Positions 17,214-26,550 of a stretch of DNA of 64,000 bases are shown here, in pieces (positions within the stretch are counted from its first letter, which is position 1; each line of letters begins with the position of its first letter). The translations under genes were made by a program, and so were the position numbers. The notes under the pieces were generated by a model that had not been told where the DNA came from, searched no databases, and saw only the letters and a list, made by a program, of their open reading frames with translations. The stretch is from Candidatus Leptofilum proximum (GTDB taxonomy: Bacteria; Chloroflexota; Anaerolineae; Promineifilales; Promineifilaceae): positions 372,001 through 436,000 of the forward strand of contig JADJXK010000001.1 of assembly GCA_016710325.1 (NCBI GenBank), in the 5' to 3' direction.

Positions 17214-17311
17214 CGGCAGCCGTTTTCGAGAGCCGCAAAAGCAAGTAGTGAAGACGGGTTACACGGTGATGTCATAAGGGCGAGATTATAGCAGAAAGGA
17301 GGCAGTCCGTT

Positions 17312-17339
17312 TTGACAACTTATAGGACATTGCTAGACT
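17312..17339 (+). promoter_or_regulatory. Sigma70-type promoter for the beta-propeller gene
   Basis: TTGACA, 16 bases, then TAGACT, about 60 bases before the GTG start. The -35 box is perfect and the -10 box is 4 of 6. The downstream AAAGGG at 17385 is the likely ribosome binding site. Confidence 0.5.
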
Positions 17340-17398
17340 TAGCGACTTTATATGGAAATGTCAAACTTAACTCATGTCTTCAATAAAGGGCTCGATCT

Positions 17399-18667
17399 GT
17401 GACTAAATTCACTTCTTTTGCCATCCATTCAAAAAAAACGTTGTTAACCGTTTTCACCCTGATAGTTCCCCTGTTTATTTTCGTGATTTTGTCGGCGCTG
17501 AGTCAAACAAACACCATTCAAGCACAACCCACTGGCTCGACAAATGCCTTCCTGTACCTGCCACTTGTTTCTAAACCGGTCACATACCTGGCGCCGGAAT
17601 TTGTTGGCAATGTCACTTTACCCGGCGCTTTGTGCCCGCAGGAGGTAGGCGTTAATCCCACCACCGGCATTGCTTATGTAGCCAACCACGACAGCAACAA
17701 CGTCTCTCTCCTCAAAGACGGTGCCTTAATTGGCACCGTGACCACCGGTGAGTGGCCTACACTGATCAGCTCATCGCCCCTGGATAACAGGAGCTATGTA
17801 ACCAACCTGCACGGCGGTGTCTCTTTGTTCCAGGGCGACCAGCTAACGGCCACCATCATGCCCGCCCCGGCAACCCCTGGTGGGTATGGTGAACCTTATG
17901 CCGCCGCGTACAATCCGGTTAACGGCTATACTTACATCATTCACATTGGTGGTGGCGGTGTCGTACAGGTCGTCAACGGCACACAGACGATTGCCAATAT
18001 TCCACTTTTGCAGGGCTGGATTCTGGACGTCAAAATAGATCCCACAACTGGCCTGGTTTATGTAGCCAACTGGGAGCGAGGATTATTGTTTGTGATCCAA
18101 GGCACCAGTGTGATCAACACTCTCCCCATAGGGTGGGGGCCAGACAAATTAGCCCTGGATGAGACACATCGCTACATTTATGCGGCCCACTCTTCGCCCA
18201 ATTCTCAATATCCCCACAACATTTCTGTCACCAACCTGGATACGAACCAGGTTACCTCGATTAGCACGGCCAATGCATCGCGGCGCGTGGCTGTAGACCG
18301 CTTGAGCGGCCTGGCTTACGTCACCAATCCCGATGCAGACACCGTATCGGTTTTGCAGGGACCAAGCCTGTTAGGCAACGTTCCCACCGGCAATGTGCCC
18401 TGGGGTGTTGCCGTTCATGAAGCGTCTGGGTATGCCTTTGTGACCAATAAATTCAGCAACACCGTCACCGTTTTACGCCGTGGGGAGTTTGTTTCCACGC
18501 TGCCCGTTGGTGACGACCCGATTGGCGTAGCAGTAGACGTCCTGTCCAATTACGTCTATGTGGTGAATGAAACGTCGTATGATTACTGCAATAGTCTGAA
18601 TCAATGTTATAAGGTGTGCCAGCAGCCAGCCAGCGTATCGGTGTATCAGATACCGACTAATGAGTAA
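17399..18667 (+). CDS. Exported YVTN-type beta-propeller protein
   Basis: 422 residues from a GTG start with AAAGGG eight bases upstream. An N-terminal hydrophobic segment (LLTVFTLIVPLFIFVILSAL) acts as signal peptide or anchor. A short linker FLYLPLVSK follows. From about residue 70 onward the protein repeats the pattern 'G-x-x-YVANxxxxNVSxL', for example YVANHDSNNVSLL, YVTNPDADTVSVL and FVTNKFSNTVTVL, the mark of YVTN/YncE-like beta-propellers with about seven or eight blades. The role is probably binding at the cell surface; no catalytic site is seen. Base use differs from the neighbours: no ACGGCCGT copy occurs in the gene. It sits alone on the plus strand between minus-strand glycosyltransferases. 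Confidence 0.82.
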   Translation: MTKFTSFAIHSKKTLLTVFTLIVPLFIFVILSALSQTNTIQAQPTGSTNAFLYLPLVSKPVTYLAPEFVGNVTLPGALCPQEVGVNPTTGIAYVANHDSNNVSLLKDGALIGTVTTGEWPTLISSSPLDNRSYVTNLHGGVSLFQGDQLTATIMPAPATPGGYGEPYAAAYNPVNGYTYIIHIGGGGVVQVVNGTQTIANIPLLQGWILDVKIDPTTGLVYVANWERGLLFVIQGTSVINTLPIGWGPDKLALDETHRYIYAAHSSPNSQYPHNISVTNLDTNQVTSISTANASRRVAVDRLSGLAYVTNPDADTVSVLQGPSLLGNVPTGNVPWGVAVHEASGYAFVTNKFSNTVTVLRRGEFVSTLPVGDDPIGVAVDVLSNYVYVVNETSYDYCNSLNQCYKVCQQPASVSVYQIPTNE

Positions 18668-18720
18668 AGCGCGGAATTGTCACAACTCGTTGAAAAGGCA
18701 CTTTGAGTTTGGATCATCCA

Positions 18721-18780
18721 TTGGTTGCAAGTTGCAGGTTGCAGGTGGCAAGTCGCAAGTAACCTGCTACCTGCAACCAA
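18721..18780. repeat. Heptamer array with inverted arms (TTGCAGG type)
   Basis: TTGCAAGTTGCAGGTTGCAG is followed by the reverse complement CCTGCTACCTGCAACC. It lies between two convergent genes and could act as a transcription-stopping hairpin. Confidence 0.78.
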
Positions 18781-18815
18781 TTTACCGGCTGTCCGAGGTT
18801 TAATTGGTTTCTCCA

Positions 18816-21185
18816 TTATTTTAGCTCGATAAGGTTTAGCAAGACGCGATCTGTGGACTGAACGGCCGTTGCCACTTCCAGGCGACGGCCGTTTTCTACT
18901 TCATACACACCGATCTGCAAGCCATACGAGCCAGGCTCCAGCTCAGGCAGCAGCAGGATAGTATGCAGCTGGACAAACTCATCCCCCGCTTCCAATCCAC
19001 CAGGCTGTACATCCAAGCCGTCATGCTGCGCCACCACATTTCCTGCTTCATCCAACAGGTGAATAAAGATTTTGCGTGAACCTTCCGGCGCGTTCTCTAC
19101 CCGCCAATAGCTCCATAGATTCACTCTTTCATTCCCTAATTCCGTCTCCACCCCTAACAGCTGCAACTGGCCACCAAAGCTGGGCTGACCGGCCAACGCC
19201 TGTCGTTCGCCCCAGTCGCTGCTGCCCAAAACCGGCTCCGGCGTCCAGGCAAAATCAGCCAACACTGGCGCAGTGGAATCAGACAGCCGGGCCTGTATCG
19301 GCGATTGATCCCAACGAAAGAGGCTGTATCCTTCACCCGGCTGCTCTTCCGGCGGGTAAAAGCTTTGCAAGATATTGTTCTCTGGCCAGGCGTCGGTGCT
19401 GAGCGCCGCCCAAACAACGGCTGCGCCACCGCCGGGCCAGAGAAAAGCGTTACGGCCGTCATACCCCGTCACGCGCACCTGGTTCCCCTGCTGAAACGGG
19501 CCGTCCGCCAGCTCCGCCAACGCCACGCCAGAGAGAGCCACACTCTGCGGTGGCCCCTCGGCGGGAACGTCATAGATAAACAGTGAATAACCAATCTTGT
19601 CATCCGGCGGCCGGGCACGGAACCAATCCAGGCCGTCTGGCTGCGGCAGAAAAACACCCTGTAGATGGCTGGCGCTGATGGCATAGAGACCGGGTAACGG
19701 CCGCTCCGGATAAAAACCTTCTCCCGTTGTCCACGCGCCGCCCGGCTGCTCCACCAGCATGGGACGCGCCGTCAGGCCATACACCTCCGGCGGCGTGATG
19801 GTCACCAGGAGCGTATGCACTTCCGCAGCACCTTTAGCCGCTGCATAGGCCGCCAATCCCTGAACGTCCTGCCCCCAATCTAGATTAGAATCGACCGCCA
19901 CGCGCCAGCCATTGTCCGGCCCGCCAGCCAGGGCGTTAAAATAAGCCAGGTAGTGCGGATGAATGGCTAGTGAGGGTGCGGCCAGCAGCAGCGCCAGCCC
20001 TGCCAGGAGTGCTTTCCGCGGCACAATGGGAGCGGCCGTCGCTAACTGGTTTGCCAACTGCCCGGTAAACACAAACAAAAAGGGCAGCGCCGGCAGCAGG
20101 TAACGGTACCCAATGTTGACCCTGGTGAGCAAAGCTGCACCAAACAGCCCGGCAGCTAACAGCAGCAGCCAGATTGAGGTCCAGTCATAATCTCGCCGCC
20201 GCAGCCAATACAGCAGCGCCCAACTCATCAACCCCAGGGTGGCCAGCGGCGTTTTGACCAAAAAGAGAACCGGAAAGTAATACCACCACCCTGCCTCACT
20301 CACTTCTCCCAACAAAAAGCCGGGATGCCCGGTCAGCTGGTGCTGCTGCTGCCAGAGGAAATCGCGACTCAGCATTACCCAATCCAGCCGGTAAACGAGC
20401 AGGAAAACGGCCGTACTCATCACCCCCCACCCGGCAATCACCGCCAGCTCCCGTCGCCAGCCGGAGCGCAGTATGCCCAGCTGCCAGCCACGATAAAGGG
20501 CCGCCAGCACCAGCCCCGGAAAAACAACCAGCGCCGAGAATTTAGTCGCCAGCGCCAGGCCAACAGTAACGCCAGCCAGAAGATACGGCCGTCGCCCCGG
20601 TCGCTGCCAATAACGCCACACGGCATACGCTGCCCAAAAGAGAAAAAAGGCTGTGCCCAGATCCAACGTCGCCAGGCTGCCGTGCGCCAGGATGTTGGGG
20701 TCAAAGGAAAACAAAAACAGCGCCACACCGGCCGCCAACCAACCCCGCCATAACTGCCTGCTCCAACGCCAGATCAGCGCAGCCAGCAGCAGCGCCAAAA
20801 ACATGACGCCCAGCCGGGCGGCCCAAATCACGGTGAGGCCGTGGGCATTCACCTGCCACATAAACACCTGGCTGGCATACACCGGGTCACCGTGGCTGAT
20901 CACTTCGGGGGGAATGTCCAGGCTGGGCCGGGCCAGCAAGTTGGCCGTCAGGCCGATCACCGCATTCACCAGCGGCGGATTGTTGGTGATGTTATGCAGC
21001 ATCGCGGCGGGCGGCACACGCCAGTAAGTCACACCATGATAGGTGTGCAGCACCTCGTCCATCGTCGGTGAACTGGCCCCGGCCATGGTCAACAGCCGCC
21101 ACCAAAACAGCAGCAGCAAAGGGACAAACAGTGTCCACCCCCATCTTTTTTCCCTACGCCAATGATGCTCGCTTCCCTGTCTCAT
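18816..21185 (-). CDS. GT39/PMT-like GT-C glycosyltransferase with C-terminal module
   Basis: 789 residues and the closest relative here of the protein at 14856. Asp43-Glu44 in SSPTMDEVLH is the expected catalytic pair. The segment VAVDSNLDWGQDV and the later LYAISASHLQGVF mark the same subfamily. The C-terminal module is present (LWSYWRVE, IFIHLLDEAGNVVAQHDG, IGVYEVENGRR). About 11 hydrophobic helices cover the N-terminal 430 residues. The 63 bp gap to the plus-strand gene at 21249 shows that the two are divergently transcribed. The donor is presumably a polyprenyl-phosphate sugar. Confidence 0.85.
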   Translation of the reverse strand: MRQGSEHHWRREKRWGWTLFVPLLLLFWWRLLTMAGASSPTMDEVLHTYHGVTYWRVPPAAMLHNITNNPPLVNAVIGLTANLLARPSLDIPPEVISHGDPVYASQVFMWQVNAHGLTVIWAARLGVMFLALLLAALIWRWSRQLWRGWLAAGVALFLFSFDPNILAHGSLATLDLGTAFFLFWAAYAVWRYWQRPGRRPYLLAGVTVGLALATKFSALVVFPGLVLAALYRGWQLGILRSGWRRELAVIAGWGVMSTAVFLLVYRLDWVMLSRDFLWQQQHQLTGHPGFLLGEVSEAGWWYYFPVLFLVKTPLATLGLMSWALLYWLRRRDYDWTSIWLLLLAAGLFGAALLTRVNIGYRYLLPALPFLFVFTGQLANQLATAAPIVPRKALLAGLALLLAAPSLAIHPHYLAYFNALAGGPDNGWRVAVDSNLDWGQDVQGLAAYAAAKGAAEVHTLLVTITPPEVYGLTARPMLVEQPGGAWTTGEGFYPERPLPGLYAISASHLQGVFLPQPDGLDWFRARPPDDKIGYSLFIYDVPAEGPPQSVALSGVALAELADGPFQQGNQVRVTGYDGRNAFLWPGGGAAVVWAALSTDAWPENNILQSFYPPEEQPGEGYSLFRWDQSPIQARLSDSTAPVLADFAWTPEPVLGSSDWGERQALAGQPSFGGQLQLLGVETELGNERVNLWSYWRVENAPEGSRKIFIHLLDEAGNVVAQHDGLDVQPGGLEAGDEFVQLHTILLLPELEPGSYGLQIGVYEVENGRRLEVATAVQSTDRVLLNLIELK

Positions 21186-21248
21186 CCCGGCAATTGTAGA
21201 ACAGCCCCCGGCAATTGGCGACCCTCCACTTTTTGATAAAATCGCCCG

Positions 21249-23711
21249 ATGTCATCCCACGCACAAACCGTACTGTATCGTCGCCTGGCGGCCGTGCTGA
21301 TTCTATTCATCGCCACGTTTTCCCGATTTCACCAGCTCGATACCCTGCCACCGGCCCTGTTTCATGACGAAGCAGTCAATGGCCTGGATGCGTTGAACGT
21401 GCTGCACTCCGGTCACTTCCCAATTTTTTTTGCAGCTAACAACGGCCGTGAACCCCTGCTCATCTACTTGCAAACCCTTAGTCTGGCGCTGTGGGGCCAC
21501 CAGGCTTTCAGTTTGCGCCTGGTCTCGGCCTTTATCGGCCTCATTACTATTGCCCAGATAATGATTCTGGCGCGTGCTTTCTGGCCGCGCCAGCCATACC
21601 GCCTGGCTTTGCTGGCCGGGCTGGTGCTGGCCGTTTCCTATTGGCACGTCCATTTTAGCCGCCTCAGCTTCCGCGCCATTCTCATGCTGCCGCTGCTAAA
21701 TCTCACGCTCTGGGCATTTTGGCGCGGCTGGCAGAGTGGGCGCTGGCGCTATTTTGCGCTGAGCGGCCTGGCGTTTGGCGTGACGCTGTATACCTACCTT
21801 CCGGCGCGGCTTATTCCACTAATCATTGCCGGATGGGTAGTATGGATTTTAGCGAGCAACTGGCGGCAGATGAACGGCCGTACCCGCTTAAAACGGCTCC
21901 TCGTAGGCAGCATGATCTGTGCCCTGGTTGGCCTGGTGGTATTTGCGCCCCTGGCCCTTTACTTTATCAACCACGCCGCCGACTTTAGCACGCGCACCCA
22001 GCAAGTTTCCATTTTGTCCATCAGCGCGGAGTCAGGACGGCCGTTACCGTTGGTTTTGCTGGATCACGTCTGGCAAACAGTACGCCTGTTCATAGACCAG
22101 GGACATGCGTCGCCGGTGCTGAATTTGCCCTCACGCCCGATTCTTGACACAGTATCGCAGCTTGGACTGGTGGCCGGGCTGCTGCTGGCGCTGTGGCGCT
22201 GGCGGCAGCCGGTGTACCCGCTCTTGCTGGCGTGGTTGGCGGTGATGCTGCTGCCAACGATCTTGTCCAACGAACCGGGCCATCCGCTGCGAGCCATCGG
22301 GGCCGTCACGCCGGTTGTGCTGCTAACGGCCGTTGGCCTGGCCGCGCTGGCAGATTGGGCTGGGCGGCAGTGGCGGCAGCCCCGTCTGGCCTGGGCGGTG
22401 GTGGCGACGGCCGTTCTCTTGTTCACCGGCATAACCACTTACCGCAATTATTTTTGGGTGTGGGGCCAGATGCCGGAAACGGTGAAGGCGTTTCACACGG
22501 CTTACGAACAAATCGGCCAGCAGCTCCGCCAGCTAGAGGCCCCCGCCTTCCTGGCCGCCGAGGTCTTTGAACACCCGACGACTCAGTTTGCCTTACAGGC
22601 CGTTGCTGACGAACCCGTGCGCCAGGAAAGCTTAATGGAGCCGGACGACACGGCCGTTTCCCTTTCCCCCGCCTATCTTTGCCATTTACAGCCGGAGATG
22701 CTCCTCTGGCAAGCGGGCGTCGCCCATCGTTTACCACCAGACCAGGCAGACGTGGCCCGCTGGCTGCAAGCCGAGGCGCCCGGTGCCCCGCTGCTTGATA
22801 CCCAAGGACGTGTCATTGCCTGGCAAAAGAGAATTGAGGTTGGTCTGGGGGAAACGGCCGTCTGGCCCCATCTAATCAGCGCCAACTTCAACAACGAGTG
22901 GTGTTTGCTCGCCTTTGACCTGCAACCGGCGCACGGCCACGAGCCCGGCGCGGAGATGCAGCTCATCCTTTACTGGCAGCGCCTGAGCCAGACCGTCACC
23001 GATTATCGCCTGGAAATCACCCTGGAAAACAGCCTGGGGGAAAAGTGGACCATGCCCGCCACGCCCCAAGTGGCCAGCCTGCCCGATTTTGGCGCGGGCA
23101 GTTACCAGACGTATCCGCTCACCCTCCCGGAAACGGCCGTTTTGCCCGGCAAATTTCGCTTTCGCCTGAACCTGCTTGATCCCGTTACCAACCAATACGT
23201 GCCCCTGATGGACACATTCAACCTGCCTTATACTTCCCCGGCCACAACCGCCTACGCCACCCTGGGGCAGCCGCCAATCGATTGGGAGACGGCCGTCCAG
23301 CCGCAAACATTTACCTTTGGCGAGCCGCCGCTTTTTCGGCTGGTGGGGGTAACGCCAGATGCTGAAGCGGCCAACGTGACGCTGTACTGGCAAAGTCTCC
23401 ATCCGGCCGACAGAAACTACACGGTGTTTGTGCATCTGCTGGATGAACAGCGTGAATTGGTCGGACAGCATGATGGGGAACCGGGGAACGGCCGTTTACC
23501 CACCAGCATGTGGCTGCCCGGTGAAACTGTGGCCGACTCCCATCCGCTCACCCTGCCCACCGGCAAAGCGTACACCCTGGCCGTCGGTGTTTACGACTGG
23601 CAGACCGGCCAACGACTGCCCGTCACTGACGCCTCGGGGGAGCGATTGGCCGATGATCAGGCAATTATCATTCCCAGTTCTTTAGGAACTCAAGGGGTTT
23701 ACAGCCCGTGA
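21249..23711 (+). CDS. GT39-family GT-C glycosyltransferase with two beta-rich modules
   Basis: 820 residues. The acidic pair is Asp40-Glu41 in PPALFHDEAVNGLDAL, a variant of the GT39 motif shared with the gene at 37973. The segment NNGREPLLIYLQ is also typical of that subfamily. The C-terminal half carries two copies of the beta-rich module in tandem: a diverged one (LILYWQRLSQ) and a canonical one (TLYWQSLHPA, YTVFVHLLDEQ, GQHDGEPG, AVGVYDWQTG). At least nine tri-residue TAV or NGR sites in the protein come from the ACGGCCGT palindrome. The last residues and the stop codon lie inside a palindromic element, so the original C-terminus may have been different. Confidence 0.84.
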   Translation: MSSHAQTVLYRRLAAVLILFIATFSRFHQLDTLPPALFHDEAVNGLDALNVLHSGHFPIFFAANNGREPLLIYLQTLSLALWGHQAFSLRLVSAFIGLITIAQIMILARAFWPRQPYRLALLAGLVLAVSYWHVHFSRLSFRAILMLPLLNLTLWAFWRGWQSGRWRYFALSGLAFGVTLYTYLPARLIPLIIAGWVVWILASNWRQMNGRTRLKRLLVGSMICALVGLVVFAPLALYFINHAADFSTRTQQVSILSISAESGRPLPLVLLDHVWQTVRLFIDQGHASPVLNLPSRPILDTVSQLGLVAGLLLALWRWRQPVYPLLLAWLAVMLLPTILSNEPGHPLRAIGAVTPVVLLTAVGLAALADWAGRQWRQPRLAWAVVATAVLLFTGITTYRNYFWVWGQMPETVKAFHTAYEQIGQQLRQLEAPAFLAAEVFEHPTTQFALQAVADEPVRQESLMEPDDTAVSLSPAYLCHLQPEMLLWQAGVAHRLPPDQADVARWLQAEAPGAPLLDTQGRVIAWQKRIEVGLGETAVWPHLISANFNNEWCLLAFDLQPAHGHEPGAEMQLILYWQRLSQTVTDYRLEITLENSLGEKWTMPATPQVASLPDFGAGSYQTYPLTLPETAVLPGKFRFRLNLLDPVTNQYVPLMDTFNLPYTSPATTAYATLGQPPIDWETAVQPQTFTFGEPPLFRLVGVTPDAEAANVTLYWQSLHPADRNYTVFVHLLDEQRELVGQHDGEPGNGRLPTSMWLPGETVADSHPLTLPTGKAYTLAVGVYDWQTGQRLPVTDASGERLADDQAIIIPSSLGTQGVYSP

Positions 23712-23796
23712 TGCGTGAAACGTGAAACGTGACTAGAGAGCCATCACGTTTCACGCTTCACGTTTCACGCCAAACCCCACGAAATCCCAAAGAGCC
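23676..23796. mobile_element. Palindromic element family B, copy 1 (MITE-like)
   Basis: A 121 bp element aligning end to end with the copy at 50061. The ends AGTTCTTTAGG...GGGGTTT and CCAAACCCC...AAAGAGCC are imperfect inverted repeats. The core is a CGTGAAA heptamer hairpin. It lies between two convergent genes, and both stop codons (23709-23711 and 23758-23760) are inside it. No clear target duplication is seen. Confidence 0.75.
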
Positions 23797-26550
23797 AGAC
23801 TGAAATGACCCCACTAAAACTATCAAACAAATCAGCAGGCCCAATCCGCTCAGACCTGCGCCGATCATAAAGTCCGGTGGGCGAAAAGCAAAACGGATTT
23901 CATGCGTACCTGCCGGTACGTACACTGCCCGCATGATGGAATTGGCCCGGTACACGGCCGTTTCCTCCCCATCCACTGCCGCCCGCCAGCCCGGATAAGC
24001 CATGTCGGCCAGCACAACAAATCCGGGCGCGGCCATCTCGGCTCGCAAAACGACCTGGTTCAATCCATAATCCGTAATGGTGACGATTGAATCCCCATTC
24101 CCGGCTGCGGCCAGCGCCGGGGGAGTCGGTTGACCTTCCAGTTCCAACAGCACCCGCCGGGCGACAGCATCTGGCTGTGCCGCCAAAGCAGCCAATGCCG
24201 CCGCCTCATCGGCCACAGTCACTGCTTCATTCACAACAAAGGCACGGGGCATGTAACCCTCGTTTAAATAGACCCGCGTCTTTTTGTCTTCGTATACCAG
24301 GGCAGGACGTGGCAGGTAATAAGCCGTAAACGCTGGCTGCCCGGCCGCGTCTGCGCCGACCAGCACCTGGCCATCTGCCCCGGAAAAGGCAACTTCGGCC
24401 AAAAATTCACGTCCCCATTCCGAAGGGAAAGCCGAAAAGTAAAAGGAGGTCCAGCTACTGGCTGCTATCTCGGCCGCTGCGATTTCGGCATGGGCAAACT
24501 CCTGCACGCCATCGGCCGACAAGATACGCGCCGTCACCACACCGGCATCACCTTCGCCACGTCGCAGCGGCACGTCCAGGCGAAAAAAACCTGCTTCGGG
24601 CAAGGTCAGGGGGATGTGAATGGGCAGTGGCCGCCAGATTGCTGCGGTCTCCTGCACCGCACCAACGGCCGGTTCACCGCTCCACACGTCGCTAACAGTG
24701 GGAATGTATTTCACGTTGAGCGCCGCCAGCAGCGGCGAAGTAATCCCTTTGAACGGCAGCATAAAACGGCCGTGCCGGATCACACTCTCCCCTTCGGCCA
24801 CCTCAAGATAATTTACCAATCGGCGCGGCAGGCCCGGCTCATAGCCGCTCAGGTTGGGCAGCCGGGGCATCAGGGCCGTATTGGGCGGGTAAACGACCCC
24901 CTCGGCCAGCGTCACCAACCGGAACAATTCCGAATCCTGCTGGAAAAAGTCTTCAATGGGCTGCGCCGGATAAAAATCGGTCATGGGGCTGGCGGTGTTA
25001 TAGCCATAACCAAAGGCAAACAAATCAAAAACGGTGAGCAGCAGCGCCAACCCGCCCAACAGCCAGGGCGCAGCTCGCCGCCGCCATAATCCGACCCATC
25101 CTACGCTGGCCACCAGCAAAAACAAAAACAGGGCCAGGTAAGGCCACAAAAACTGCCAGTGCGCCGCCACCCCGGCCCGAAAATACCAGCCATACCCCAC
25201 GACAAAAAGCAGGAACAGGCCGCCAATGCCCCACGCCAACCGCCAGAGGAAACGGCCGTTTTCCCCCTTCCCCCGCGCCAACAAAACATCCAGCGCCAGC
25301 GACGCCAGCACTGCTACACAAACCGGAACCATAAACGCCGCCCGGCTGGGCGACAGGCCGCGAAACTGGGGCACAGCGTACAGCAATCCATACAGCGGTG
25401 TGCCCCAAGCCCACAATAACGACAGCGCCCCCCAACCGACAAAGAAGCGAGTCACGCCATCCCGCCGCAGCGCGAGGGCCAGACACGCCAAAAACAAGGC
25501 CATCACACCCGGATAAAAAGCCGTCTCAACGTCGTTGCTAAAGGCAGGACCCCACCAATTGTTGGCCACCGAATTGCCAAAGAAGTTGGGCAGCAGCAAA
25601 ACGACCGCCCTATCCAGCAGGCCGTAGGACAACGTGTTGGCAAAGGTGTTGGCCAACCGGTGGGATTGGCTGAGAAAATGAAAGGCAGGCAGCGTTTGTA
25701 CGGCCGTTATCAAACCGCCCAACCCCAACACGGCTGCCAGCATCATGGATGATTGTAGCGGCTGGATAACGGCCGTTTTGCGCCGCAGCCAGCGCCACCA
25801 ATCGCTCATCCCACCTGAACGCCAGAACAAATAAGCCGCCAGCAGCAGCGCATTGTAAAGCGTCCAATTCCAATGACCGCCCAACCAGGGCACGGCAAAT
25901 GCCAGCGCCAGCCCCACGCCGCTGCGTAACAGCAGGCGCGTCTGCCGGGGCGATTGCCGCCAGTGGTCGCCCAAAATATCGGCCAGGTGCAGCTGCAATG
26001 GCAGCCAGATAATGGCCGCGTGCACCACCTGCCATTCCAGCCAGACCACCATGTGGCCGTTGAACAGGAAGATCACCACGCCCAGCAGCACCGCCCACCG
26101 CGACCGTACCCAGCGGCGCAAATAAAGCGCCATGAACAGCCCCCCCAGCAGCAGCTGCCCGACGATGGTCAGGTTAACGGCCGTATCTACCGGCAGTAAA
26201 TAGTATAGCAGGGAAAACGGATAAAATACGCCCGCCTGGGTGTTATAGGTGAAGGGATACCCGGCCATCACATACGGATTCCACAGGGGAAACTGCCCGG
26301 CGCGAATCGTCTCTGCCATAAACACCTTCACTGGGATGATGTAATCCACCACGTCGGCCAGCAGAAAATTGTGAACGTTCACCGGTTGATTCGGCTCCTG
26401 CCAGGGCGGCCAACCCTGCGTCACAATGTCCAGGGGCAGCAGGACGTACCCCGGCCGCAGCCCGGCCCACAACAAGGCCACTGCCAGGCCCAGCGTGACG
26501 ATTCCAACGATCACCAGATCAAACTGGCGGTTGTTTCTGGGCAGCTTCAT
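23758..26550 (-). CDS. YfhO-family membrane protein
   Basis: 930 residues with about 12 or 13 hydrophobic helices. The N-terminal loop (VLLPLDIVTQGWPPW, then GQFPLWNPYVMAGYPF and TQAGVFYPFSLLYY) is the YfhO signature. The C-terminal soluble domain ends with YPGWRAAVDGEE and VPAGTHEIRF, again as in YfhO. In Firmicutes YfhO glycosylates lipoteichoic acid using an undecaprenyl-linked sugar; here the acceptor is unknown. Its ATG overlaps the stop of the gene at 26547 by 4 bp. The last residues (SLGFRGVWRET) are encoded by the palindromic element at 23676. Confidence 0.85.
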   Translation of the reverse strand: MKLPRNNRQFDLVIVGIVTLGLAVALLWAGLRPGYVLLPLDIVTQGWPPWQEPNQPVNVHNFLLADVVDYIIPVKVFMAETIRAGQFPLWNPYVMAGYPFTYNTQAGVFYPFSLLYYLLPVDTAVNLTIVGQLLLGGLFMALYLRRWVRSRWAVLLGVVIFLFNGHMVVWLEWQVVHAAIIWLPLQLHLADILGDHWRQSPRQTRLLLRSGVGLALAFAVPWLGGHWNWTLYNALLLAAYLFWRSGGMSDWWRWLRRKTAVIQPLQSSMMLAAVLGLGGLITAVQTLPAFHFLSQSHRLANTFANTLSYGLLDRAVVLLLPNFFGNSVANNWWGPAFSNDVETAFYPGVMALFLACLALALRRDGVTRFFVGWGALSLLWAWGTPLYGLLYAVPQFRGLSPSRAAFMVPVCVAVLASLALDVLLARGKGENGRFLWRLAWGIGGLFLLFVVGYGWYFRAGVAAHWQFLWPYLALFLFLLVASVGWVGLWRRRAAPWLLGGLALLLTVFDLFAFGYGYNTASPMTDFYPAQPIEDFFQQDSELFRLVTLAEGVVYPPNTALMPRLPNLSGYEPGLPRRLVNYLEVAEGESVIRHGRFMLPFKGITSPLLAALNVKYIPTVSDVWSGEPAVGAVQETAAIWRPLPIHIPLTLPEAGFFRLDVPLRRGEGDAGVVTARILSADGVQEFAHAEIAAAEIAASSWTSFYFSAFPSEWGREFLAEVAFSGADGQVLVGADAAGQPAFTAYYLPRPALVYEDKKTRVYLNEGYMPRAFVVNEAVTVADEAAALAALAAQPDAVARRVLLELEGQPTPPALAAAGNGDSIVTITDYGLNQVVLRAEMAAPGFVVLADMAYPGWRAAVDGEETAVYRANSIMRAVYVPAGTHEIRFAFRPPDFMIGAGLSGLGLLICLIVLVGSFQSGSLGFRGVWRET

